Source: an uncultured Porphyromonadaceae bacterium (GTDB lineage: Bacteria > Bacteroidota > Bacteroidia > Bacteroidales > UBA11471). From it: DNA of 5,636 bases. Below are positions 1 to 5,636 of this stretch, one piece after another; position 1 is the first letter of the stretch; each line of letters begins with the position of its first letter. The DNA is taken from contig URHG01000069.1 in NCBI GenBank assembly GCA_900547555.1, positions 1-5,636 of the forward strand. Direction: 5' to 3'. The position numbers and the translations under genes are program-made. The notes under the pieces were generated by a model. The model ran no database searches, was not told the DNA's origin, and was given only the letters and a program-made list of their open reading frames with translations.

Positions 1-412
1 AGTCAGCCATGATTACGGCATTTACCACTGCACGCGTAATGGCAAGCATCAGCGGCACATTCCGCAACATTCCCGATCCGGCGCCTTTACCGGCCACTTT
101 CTTTACCGGACAACCGAAATTCAAATCGATAATATCGGGACGAGCCTCTTCGCAAATACGTGCGGCCTCGACCATCGAGTCGACATCGCGACCGTAAATC
201 TGTATTGCCACAGGTCGTTCGGCATCGCTTATCGACAACTTGGCCTGCGTCTTATCGACCGCCCGTATAAGTGCATCGCTCGACACGAATTCCGTTGTTA
301 CCATATCTGCGCCGAATTCCTTGCACAGAAGCCTGAAAGGCGCATTGGTTACGTCTTCCATCGGAGCCAGAAACAAGGGGCGGTTTCCCAAATCGATCGA
401 ACCGATTTTCAT
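1..412 (-). CDS. dusB: tRNA-dihydrouridine synthase, DusB type (partial, 3' end outside window)
   Basis: Only the first 137 codons are present; the gene runs off the left edge. The product should be an FMN-dependent, NADPH-using cytosolic enzyme that reduces specific uridines in the tRNA D-loop to dihydrouridine. Seen in the translation: an opening MKIGSIDLGNRPLFLAPMED; the FMN-phosphate/N-terminal barrel motif APMEDVT at residues 16-22; EFVSSDAL at 41-48; a conserved Q71 in the second strand (AIQIYG), expected to contact FMN; and the family signature DLNFGCPVKK at 96-105, in which C101 is the expected catalytic acid. It is followed by the glycine-rich AGKGAGSGML at 107-116, typical of Dus enzymes. 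The ATG at 412 gives the usual family N-terminus and lies about 20 bases downstream of a predicted transcription start. The gene is divergent from leuS. The Dus family assignment is firm. The DusB subclass, and hence the modified position (D17 in E. coli), is inferred from resemblance and is less certain. Confidence 0.93.
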   Translation of the reverse strand, partial: MKIGSIDLGNRPLFLAPMEDVTNAPFRLLCKEFGADMVTTEFVSSDALIRAVDKTQAKLSISDAERPVAIQIYGRDVDSMVEAARICEEARPDIIDLNFGCPVKKVAGKGAGSGMLRNVPLMLAITRAVVNAVIMAD

Positions 413-438
413 CTGCAAACGGTTATAAGGTTGAAACG

Positions 439-446
439 CAAAATTA
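439..446 (-). promoter_or_regulatory. Bacteroides-type -7 promoter element for the Dus gene
   Basis: The minus strand reads TAATTTTG, a full match to the Bacteroidota sigma-ABfr -7 consensus TAnnTTTG, 26 bases upstream of the Dus ATG. Transcription would start near 432, leaving a leader of about 20 bases. A TTTG on the minus strand at 475-472 could be the -33 element, but the 25-base gap is longer than usual, so only the -7 part is called. Confidence 0.5.
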
Positions 447-573
447 GCATATTTCCCGCATACCCGCCGCACAAACCGGCTGTTTTTCGTAAATACCGGA
501 GTACTTGTTTCTGGAAGAAATCTTCAAATCATCGTAAAATACGGGTTCATGACAACCATATCCTTTTTTTTAT

Positions 574-581
574 TACTTTTG
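574..581 (+). promoter_or_regulatory. Bacteroides-type -7 promoter element for leuS
   Basis: TACTTTTG matches the -7 consensus TAnnTTTG and lies 44 bases before the leuS ATG. Transcription would start near 588, giving a leader of about 38 bases that is A-rich just before the ATG (AAAAAGAAATATAACG) and has no clear Shine-Dalgarno motif, as is common in this phylum. A run of eight T (564-571) lies immediately upstream. I see no good TTTG at the -33 position. This leaves too little room for a tRNA-sensing leader (T-box or peptide attenuator), so none is called. Confidence 0.5.
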
Positions 582-625
582 CAACGCACAAATAGCGTAC
601 TATACGCGCAAAAAGAAATATAACG

Positions 626-3397
626 ATGGACTACAATTTCAGAGAAATCGAGCAGAAATGGCAACAGTACTGGAAAGATAATCACACCTACCGGGTTACG
701 GAAAACCGCCAAAAACCCAAATTCTATGTGCTGGACATGTTTCCCTATCCTTCCGGTGCCGGACTGCACGTAGGACACCCCCTCGGATATATCGCTTCGG
801 ATATCTATGCCCGCTTCAAACGCCTCAAAGGCTTCAACGTACTGCACCCTATGGGTTACGACGCTTACGGGTTGCCCGCCGAACAATATGCCATACAGAC
901 GGGACAACACCCCGCCATCACCACCGAAAAGAATATCAACCGCTACCGGGAACAACTCGACAAGATAGGATTCTGTTTCGACTGGGACCGAGAGATACGC
1001 ACATGCGACCCCGAATATTATAAATGGACGCAATGGGCTTTCATACAGATGTTCAACAGTTACTACGACTACGATGAGCAGAAAGCCCACCCCATCAATG
1101 CTCTGGTGGAAGCCTTCGAGACGAACGGAACCGAAGGCGTACATGCAGCCTGCACCGAAGAACTTTCTTTCACCGCCGACGAGTGGTGCGCCATGAGCGA
1201 GGAAGAACAACAGAAAACCCTGCTCAACTACCGCATCGCCTACCTCGGCGACACGATGGTGAACTGGTGTCCCCAACTGGGAACCGTACTGGCCAACGAC
1301 GAAGTGAGTGAAGGCGTATCGGTACGCGGCGGATACCCCGTCGAGCAAAAAGTGATGCGTCAGTGGTGCTTGCGGGTATCGGCCTACGCCCAACGTCTGC
1401 TCGACGGCCTCGATACCATCGATTGGAGCGACTCACTCAAAGAGACCCAGCGTAACTGGATAGGTCGCTCCGAAGGTGCTGAAATGGAATTCAAGGTCGT
1501 CGGTTCCGATGTTACCTTTACCATCTTCACAACACGTGCCGACACGATTTTCGGCGTTACGTTCATGGTTCTCGCCCCCGAAAGCGAATATGTGGCGCAG
1601 GTAACGACACCCGAACAAAAAGCAGCCGTCGATGCTTACATCGACCAAATCAAACACCGTACCGAACGCGAACGCCTCATGGATAGAAGCGTAAGCGGTG
1701 TCTTCTCGGGCGCATACGCCGTCAACCCGCTCAATGGGAAAGAAATACCCATTTGGATAAGCGATTATGTATTGGCCGGTTACGGTACGGGTGCCATCAT
1801 GGCCGTACCCGCACACGACAGCCGCGACTATGCTTTCGCCAAACACTTCGATTTGCCGATCGTACCCCTTATCGAAGGCTGCGACGTCTCGGAAGAGAGT
1901 TTCGACGCCAAAGAAGGCATCATGATCAACTCCTGCGGAAACGGACTCGACCTCAACGGACTTACCGTAAAAGAGGCGATCGCCAAGACCAAAGCCTTTA
2001 TCAAGGAAAAAGGCATAGGCCGCGTAAAAGTCAACTACCGGCTGCGCGATGCCATTTTCAGCCGCCAGCGTTACTGGGGCGAACCGTTCCCGGTCTACTA
2101 CAAAAACAACCTCCCCTATATGCTCGACGAGAGCCGCCTCCCGCTGTTGTTGCCGGGAGTAGACAAGTTCCTCCCCACCGAACAGGGAGAACCGCCTCTG
2201 GGCCGGGCAAAAAACTGGGAAACCGAAGACCATTATCCGTTGGAATTGTGCACCATGCCGGGATTTGCCGGCTCATCGGCCTATTACCTCCGCTATATGG
2301 ATCCCCACAATGATGCAGCCCTCGTATCGGAAGATGCCGACACTTATTGGCGTAATGTCGATCTCTATGTCGGAGGAACCGAACATGCTACGGGACACCT
2401 CATTTATAGCCGATTCTGGAACAAATTCCTGTACGATTTGGGATTTGTTTGCGAAGACGAACCATTCAAGAAGCTCGTCAATCAGGGCATGATACAAGGT
2501 CGGTCAAACTTTGTGTACCGTATCAAAGACACCAATACTTTCGTCTCGTATAACCTCAAAGGCCAATACGAAACGACTCCCATACATGTAGATGTAAACA
2601 TCGTAAGCAACGATATTCTCGACGTAGAGGCTTTCCGCAACTGGCGACCCGATTATAAAAATGCCGAGTTCATACTCGAAGACGGCCGTTACATCTGCGG
2701 CTGGGCCGTAGAAAAAATGTCGAAATCGATGTACAACGTCGTCAATCCCGACGACATCGTAGAACGCTATGGAGCCGATACGTTGCGCCTCTATGAAATG
2801 TTCCTCGGGCCTATCGAACAAAGCAAGCCGTGGGATACCAATGGTATCGACGGTGTACACCGTTTCTTGAAAAAATTCTGGAATCTTTTCTTCGACGGCG
2901 ACCAACTTGCCGTTACCGACGGCAAGCCTTCGAAAGAGGAACTCAAAAGCCTGCACAAACTCATCAAGAAAGTAAGCGGCGACATCGAGACATTCTCCTA
3001 CAATACATCGGTAAGCGCCTTTATGATATGTGTCAATGAATTGTCGGCACTGAAATGTCGTAACCGCCATATTCTCGAACCGATTGTCGTACTACTCGCA
3101 CCTTTCACTCCTCATCTCAGCGAAGAGTTATGGCACGCTTTGGGGCACAACACGACCGTATGCGATGCCCAATGGCCTGCCTATAACGAAGAATACCTCA
3201 AAGAAGATACCGTCAATTACGCCATATCGTTCAACGGGAAAGTACGGTTCAATCTCGAATTTCCGGCCGAAGCACCCCGGGAAGAGATAGAAAAAACAGT
3301 ACTCGCCCACGAAAATTCGGCAAAATGGCTCGACGGGAAAACTCCTAAAAAGATTATCGTCGTACCGGGTAAACTCATCAATATCGTAGTGGGATAA
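626..3397 (+). CDS. leuS: Leucyl-tRNA synthetase (class I, with editing domain)
   Basis: A complete 923-residue cytosolic enzyme that charges tRNA(Leu) with leucine using ATP. Domains in order: Rossmann catalytic core with the HIGH-type motif HVGH at 48-51; an expanded region at about 155-210, before NWCP (213-216); the CP1 editing domain with its threonine-rich TTRAD at 302-306 and GTGAIMAVPAHDSRD, in which D398 and D401 match the aspartates that anchor mischarged amino acid for hydrolysis; the second core half with RQRYWGEPFP and MPGFAGSSAYY; a leucine-specific stretch at about 625-690; the KMSKS loop at 697-701; an anticodon-binding helical domain at about 740-855; and a short C-terminal tRNA-binding domain ending in KLINIVVG. 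All synthetic and editing signatures are present, so it should be active. The E. coli enzyme is about 860 residues; nearly all of the excess lies in the insertion before NWCP. The ZN1-like segment after NWCP has lost the usual cysteines. The start is set by the family N-terminus (MDYNFREIEQKWQQYW). The gene appears monocistronic, with its own promoter and terminator. Confidence 0.98.
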   Translation: MDYNFREIEQKWQQYWKDNHTYRVTENRQKPKFYVLDMFPYPSGAGLHVGHPLGYIASDIYARFKRLKGFNVLHPMGYDAYGLPAEQYAIQTGQHPAITTEKNINRYREQLDKIGFCFDWDREIRTCDPEYYKWTQWAFIQMFNSYYDYDEQKAHPINALVEAFETNGTEGVHAACTEELSFTADEWCAMSEEEQQKTLLNYRIAYLGDTMVNWCPQLGTVLANDEVSEGVSVRGGYPVEQKVMRQWCLRVSAYAQRLLDGLDTIDWSDSLKETQRNWIGRSEGAEMEFKVVGSDVTFTIFTTRADTIFGVTFMVLAPESEYVAQVTTPEQKAAVDAYIDQIKHRTERERLMDRSVSGVFSGAYAVNPLNGKEIPIWISDYVLAGYGTGAIMAVPAHDSRDYAFAKHFDLPIVPLIEGCDVSEESFDAKEGIMINSCGNGLDLNGLTVKEAIAKTKAFIKEKGIGRVKVNYRLRDAIFSRQRYWGEPFPVYYKNNLPYMLDESRLPLLLPGVDKFLPTEQGEPPLGRAKNWETEDHYPLELCTMPGFAGSSAYYLRYMDPHNDAALVSEDADTYWRNVDLYVGGTEHATGHLIYSRFWNKFLYDLGFVCEDEPFKKLVNQGMIQGRSNFVYRIKDTNTFVSYNLKGQYETTPIHVDVNIVSNDILDVEAFRNWRPDYKNAEFILEDGRYICGWAVEKMSKSMYNVVNPDDIVERYGADTLRLYEMFLGPIEQSKPWDTNGIDGVHRFLKKFWNLFFDGDQLAVTDGKPSKEELKSLHKLIKKVSGDIETFSYNTSVSAFMICVNELSALKCRNRHILEPIVVLLAPFTPHLSEELWHALGHNTTVCDAQWPAYNEEYLKEDTVNYAISFNGKVRFNLEFPAEAPREEIEKTVLAHENSAKWLDGKTPKKIIVVPGKLINIVVG

Positions 3398-3421
3398 CAC
3401 CCGATCAATACTTTCTTCCCC

Positions 3422-3460
3422 AAAAGGTTGTACTCCATGAGGTATAGCCTTTTTTATTTT
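3422..3460 (+). terminator. Intrinsic terminator of leuS
   Basis: It begins 24 bases after the leuS stop codon. Arms AGGTTGTAC (3425-3433) and GTATAGCCT (3442-3450) form a 9-bp stem with two G-U pairs around an 8-base loop. Three further A-T pairs extend it (3422-3424 with 3451-3453). The tail is TTTTTTATTTT from 3450. On the other strand the hairpin is followed only by a short TTTT, so termination for the convergent gene would be weak here. Confidence 0.78.
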
Positions 3461-3525
3461 CATTGCAAACGGAAGTACAATCTCTTGCTCCCATAGATAG
3501 ACCCCACCCCATAAAAAGACAACGC

Positions 3526-3573
3526 AGGTTATAAACCCGATGGGAAGTTCCATCGAGTTTATAACTTTTATTT
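3526..3573 (+). terminator. Second long hairpin with T-rich tail (possible backup terminator)
   Basis: Arms 3526-3543 and 3550-3567 pair over 18 positions, with one mismatch (C3537 against A3556) and one G-U pair (G3527 with T3566), around a 6-base loop GAAGTT. The right arm runs into a tail TTTTATTTG on the plus strand. It lies about 65 bases past the first terminator. It could be a backup terminator for leuS read-through or a stand-alone palindrome that belongs to the repeat-rich region. The pairing is seen directly; the function is inferred. Confidence 0.55.
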
Positions 3574-3592
3574 GTAGATGACCATGCGTAAT

Positions 3593-3619
3593 TGTCATGC
3601 AGAGCGACAGTACACATCT
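3593..3619 (+). repeat. GTCATTC repeat, unit 1 (diverged)
   Basis: Head TGTCATGCAGAGCGAC, tail ACATCT; 27 bases. This is the GTCATGC variant of the head. The bases after it, TTTTTCCAAG, resemble those after unit 6 (CTTTCCAATG), so the flank may belong to the repeated sequence. Confidence 0.6.
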
Positions 3620-3646
3620 TTTTCCAAGAAGGTGTTTTGTATGGGT

Positions 3647-3669
3647 AGATTCCTCGTACAAGCATGTCA
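3647..3669 (-). repeat. GTCATTC repeat, unit 2 (diverged)
   Basis: Read on the minus strand: head TGACATGCTTG, tail CGAGGAATCT; 23 bases. Its head overlaps the head of unit 3 by five bases (3665-3669), so the two are fused head to head. It is one of the weaker units. Confidence 0.5.
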
Positions 3670-3697
3670 TTCTGACGACCGCAGGGAGGAAGAATCT
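3665..3697 (+). repeat. GTCATTC repeat, unit 3
   Basis: Head TGTCATTCTGACGACCGC, tail GGAGGAAGAATCT; 33 bases. The head can pair with the head of unit 4 (3732-3743), giving an outer stem around about 56 bases. Confidence 0.75.
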
Positions 3698-3719
3698 CCA
3701 CCAAAGCCCCGGAAACATA

Positions 3720-3743
3720 AGATTGCATACGCTCGGAATGACA
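3720..3743 (-). repeat. GTCATTC repeat, unit 4 (short)
   Basis: Read on the minus strand: head TGTCATTCCGAGCG, tail GCAATCT; 24 bases. It lacks the GAGGAA part of the tail seen in the longer units. Confidence 0.65.
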
Positions 3744-3790
3744 CATTCGAGCAGTAGCAAAACATTTCCACCCAAGCGAATAAAAAGGCG

Positions 3791-3829
3791 AGATTCCTCG
3801 TCGGCCTACCGGCCTCACTCGGAATGACA
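3791..3829 (-). repeat. GTCATTC repeat, unit 5 (best preserved, with inner palindrome)
   Basis: Read on the minus strand: head TGTCATTCCGAGTGAGG, tail GACGAGGAATCT; 39 bases. The variable middle holds GGCCGGTAGGCC, a small inverted repeat with GGCC arms and a four-base loop. Flanking G at 3790 extends the tail to GAATCTC. Confidence 0.8.
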
Positions 3830-3856
3830 AACAGGTAGCTGCCCTCAAAAGCCTCT

Positions 3857-3893
3857 TGTCATTCTGAATGGAACAGCGTGAAGTGAAGAATCT
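3857..3893 (+). repeat. GTCATTC repeat, unit 6
   Basis: Head TGTCATTCTGAATGG, tail GTGAAGTGAAGAATCT; 37 bases. It is inverted relative to unit 5 across a 27-base spacer, so together the two make an imperfect palindrome of about 105 bases. It ends 55 bases from the stop codon of the convergent membrane-protein gene, which has no obvious hairpin plus T-tract terminator of its own. Confidence 0.8.
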
Positions 3894-3948
3894 CTTTCCA
3901 ATGGTCCATTCTCATCGACGCCCTGTTTACTTCAAATAAGAAGCCTTA

Positions 3949-5577
3949 CTAATAGACCAAAATATCGAAAATTTTATAATCGGGTACATAACATATCGAA
4001 TATCGCCAACCAGCCTCTTCAAAAGAAAACAACTGATTGGTTACATCTTTTTTGTAAACCTTATCGATTCCAAGAATTTTATTTTTTAATCCTATCAAAT
4101 CACTCAACGATTCCGAACAGATTTCACATTTCCTAAGAGGAGTATCTATCGGCAGTCCTATGATAAAATAATGTTTTTTCCTGTTATAACAAACACTATT
4201 TTCGCCGTATTTATGAAATTCCTGTACAATACTATCTTTCGAAGCGGGAAGAAGAGCCAAATGACAATCTTTTCCTTCTGACTTAAATCTGGAAAAAGCC
4301 CTGACAGACCAGTCTTCAAACGTAACTAAATAAGTATATCGTTTTGCCAAATAATTAGACGAAAACTTACTTAGCGTTTCGATATAACTATCATTTATCA
4401 CAATCCCACTTACCACCTCGCTATTATTCAAAGCCGTAGCCTCTTTCCATGCGATTTTTCTATAATGCAAGATAGGAATGTACGATAACAAAAACAAAAT
4501 AATAAAAGTCAGAGCAATTGCTTTACGATACTTATATATACCAGAACAATAACCATAGAGTATTTTTACAATGAGAATCAATGAAAATAATTCTATACAT
4601 GTCAACTGCCGCTCTCCCATATATGTAATGAATACTATCACAGCAGCATTGAAAAATATTGTCAGATAGTAAAAGAGATTTTTATGGAAAAATACCATAA
4701 ACTCCTCCCTATCCTTTATAAACAAGAGCACTGATCCCCAAACAGCCAGATTTAACAGCTTGGAGTCGAAAAACAGATAAGCTCCTCGGATAATATAGTC
4801 TGTAATCAGGCTGTCATCGGTATAATCATTCATTCTGGTAAAATTTCCCGGAGCGAGCGTAACAATGGCCGTACCTACCCAAAAACCTAAGACTAGCGAT
4901 AAAACATATCCTCTAAACTCTTTCCGATGGAAATAATAATAAACCAAAAGTGCTCCACTCACCCCGATAGAGAAACTCTCTTGCAAACTGCCCACAACCA
5001 ACGCCAAGAAAAACAGCAAAACATTTAACCACCGTCCGTAGAAAAAATCGGTATGTTTTACTTTCTCATACAGCACAACAAACCATACTATCGCACAAGA
5101 TGTCCATAAATAATTTACCGTCATGGCGACGGAACCCAAAAATATCTCTCCGGGATAGGGCATTAGAAAAAAGAGAAGAAATAATACCAAAACACCATCG
5201 GTAGAGCGAAAACCGAACTCATTTCGAATCAATTTTACCAAGCCGACAATTAAGGATGTAAATACTACAGAATTGAAAATTTTGAAAACTTCCATTCCCG
5301 CAATTCCACAAAAATATGAGACCAAAGTATGTACAAAAAAACGTCCGCTCCATCTCATATAATCCTCCATTTGAAAAATCATGGCATCTTTCAGTGAATG
5401 CATGGGATAATATGAATCACCTACCTGCATGAAACTATATACCCAATCATCTCCGATCAGATAGCTATAACTATTCAAGATATAAAATGCTACAAAACAA
5501 ATGAATATAAAAATATAATCATTCATTTTAGAGGGCTTACTCCATCTATCATATTTAATTAGTTTATTACCAATCAT
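3949..5577 (-). CDS. Polytopic membrane protein, possibly GT-C-like / DUF6056-like
   Basis: The exact function is not recognised. The 542-residue product has about 10-11 hydrophobic helices between residues 21 and 370, then a soluble tail of about 170 residues. After helix 1 comes a D-D pair (D43-D44 in IGDDWVYS), followed by GRFFVH at 78-83, NYLW at 155-158, QESFSIG at 199-205 and APGNFTRM at 242-249. An acidic pair in the first outer loop of a many-helix protein is the layout of GT-C glycosyltransferases that use lipid-linked sugars. The motif set also resembles the uncharacterised DUF6056 family as I recall it. A role in surface glycan assembly is therefore plausible but inferred. Start choice: the open frame extends to a TTG at 5601 directly after an in-frame stop, but the ATG at 5577 is preferred because the promoter-like octamer at 5610-5617 predicts transcription from about 5603, which would leave the TTG almost without a leader. 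The gene is visibly AT-richer than leuS, suggesting different ancestry. It is convergent with leuS and has no visible operon partner. Confidence 0.85.
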   Translation of the reverse strand: MIGNKLIKYDRWSKPSKMNDYIFIFICFVAFYILNSYSYLIGDDWVYSFMQVGDSYYPMHSLKDAMIFQMEDYMRWSGRFFVHTLVSYFCGIAGMEVFKIFNSVVFTSLIVGLVKLIRNEFGFRSTDGVLVLFLLFFLMPYPGEIFLGSVAMTVNYLWTSCAIVWFVVLYEKVKHTDFFYGRWLNVLLFFLALVVGSLQESFSIGVSGALLVYYYFHRKEFRGYVLSLVLGFWVGTAIVTLAPGNFTRMNDYTDDSLITDYIIRGAYLFFDSKLLNLAVWGSVLLFIKDREEFMVFFHKNLFYYLTIFFNAAVIVFITYMGERQLTCIELFSLILIVKILYGYCSGIYKYRKAIALTFIILFLLSYIPILHYRKIAWKEATALNNSEVVSGIVINDSYIETLSKFSSNYLAKRYTYLVTFEDWSVRAFSRFKSEGKDCHLALLPASKDSIVQEFHKYGENSVCYNRKKHYFIIGLPIDTPLRKCEICSESLSDLIGLKNKILGIDKVYKKDVTNQLFSFEEAGWRYSICYVPDYKIFDILVY

Positions 5578-5609
5578 ATAAACAATTTTCTTATCATACA
5601 ATTACATTG

Positions 5610-5617
5610 CAAAATTA
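5610..5617 (-). promoter_or_regulatory. Bacteroides-type -7 promoter element for the membrane-protein gene
   Basis: The minus strand reads TAATTTTG, identical to the element before the Dus gene, 32 bases upstream of the ATG at 5577. A TTTG at 5636-5633 sits 15 bases further upstream; this is a little close for a -33 element and touches the window edge. The predicted transcription start is near 5603, with a leader of about 26 bases that is AT-rich and has no Shine-Dalgarno motif. Confidence 0.5.
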
Positions 5618-5636
5618 TATATTATAACCTCACAAA

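Larger units (their letters stand above)
3593..3894. repeat. Cluster of six interspersed GTCATTC-type repeats
   Basis: Six degenerate units share a head close to TGTCATTCYGAG and a tail close to GAATCT, with a variable middle that makes them 23-39 bases long. Their orientations are + - + - - +. They occupy most of the space between the leuS terminators and the convergent membrane-protein gene. I recall repeats with this head and tail being common between genes in Bacteroidota and some other phyla, similar in habit to REP elements. No transposase is present here. Neighbouring opposite units can pair to form large hairpins in RNA or single-stranded DNA. Possible roles are 3'-end protection or termination between convergent genes, but this is inference. 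Confidence 0.8.

Noticed and set aside
9..428. Two 62-codon plus-strand frames opposite the Dus gene
   Set aside because: Both are antisense to the conserved Dus coding sequence, whose motifs continue through the whole interval.
466..487. GCCG/CGGC hairpin followed by TTTTT between the Dus gene and leuS
   Set aside because: The stem is only four pairs, and no plus-strand gene lies upstream for it to terminate.
582..625. T-box or leader-peptide attenuator before leuS
   Set aside because: The predicted leader is only about 38 bases, with no leucine-codon-rich small frame and no terminator/antiterminator pair.
524..1393. A 289-codon open frame on the minus strand overlapping the start of leuS
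   Set aside because: It lies antisense to the highly conserved leuS coding sequence, shows no recognisable motif, and is explained by the GC-biased codon use of leuS.
1433..2233. A 266-codon open frame on the minus strand inside leuS
   Set aside because: Antisense shadow of the LeuRS editing domain region; no motif or start context of its own.
3501..3512. G-quadruplex on the minus strand from the two CCCC tracts
   Set aside because: Only two G-tracts of sufficient length lie close together; four are needed.
3597..3827. A 76-codon plus-strand open frame in the repeat cluster
   Set aside because: Made almost entirely of repeat units 1-5 with no promoter element, conserved motif or plausible protein composition.
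3405..3848. A 147-codon minus-strand open frame in the gap after leuS
   Set aside because: Its translation passes through the terminator hairpins and several repeat units; peptides such as LSFRVRPVGRRGISPF come from repeat unit 5. This is a well-known way for spurious proteins to be called.
3593..3894. A CRISPR array
   Set aside because: The repeats vary in length, are in both orientations and have irregular spacing; a CRISPR array needs near-identical direct repeats with uniform spacers.

Overview
The window looks like chromosomal DNA from a member of the Bacteroidota, most likely Bacteroidales. Three things point there: each gene start is preceded by an octamer matching the Bacteroides -7 promoter consensus TAnnTTTG; translation starts are A-rich with no clear Shine-Dalgarno sequence; and the leucyl-tRNA synthetase has a large insertion and an altered zinc module. 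The genus cannot be read from the sequence alone.

Layout: (1) bases 1-412, minus strand: the N-terminal 137 codons of a tRNA-dihydrouridine synthase of the DusB type, cut by the window edge. (2) 413-625: a divergent intergenic region with one -7-like promoter element facing each way. (3) 626-3397, plus strand: complete leuS (923 aa) with intact synthetic and editing motifs. (4) 3398-3948: a 551-base gap without a credible gene. It holds an intrinsic terminator right behind leuS, a second long hairpin about 65 bases further on, and then a 300-base cluster of six degenerate copies of a short interspersed repeat (head TGTCATTCYGA, tail AATCT) in mixed orientation. (5) 3949-5577, minus strand: a polytopic membrane protein of about 542 aa, clearly AT-richer than leuS. 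It has a D-D pair after the first membrane helix and resembles GT-C type glycosyltransferases or the uncharacterised DUF6056 family. It is convergent with leuS and has its own promoter-like octamer at the right edge of the window.

The first two genes are both translation or tRNA housekeeping functions (tRNA modification and tRNA charging), transcribed divergently from a shared control region. The membrane protein is unrelated to them and has the composition of an accessory, perhaps surface-glycan, gene. The repeat cluster fills the space between the two convergent 3' ends. The most unusual parts of the window are this repeat cluster, the LeuRS insertion, and the uncharacterised membrane protein. 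I see no clear sign of a wholly new multi-gene system.
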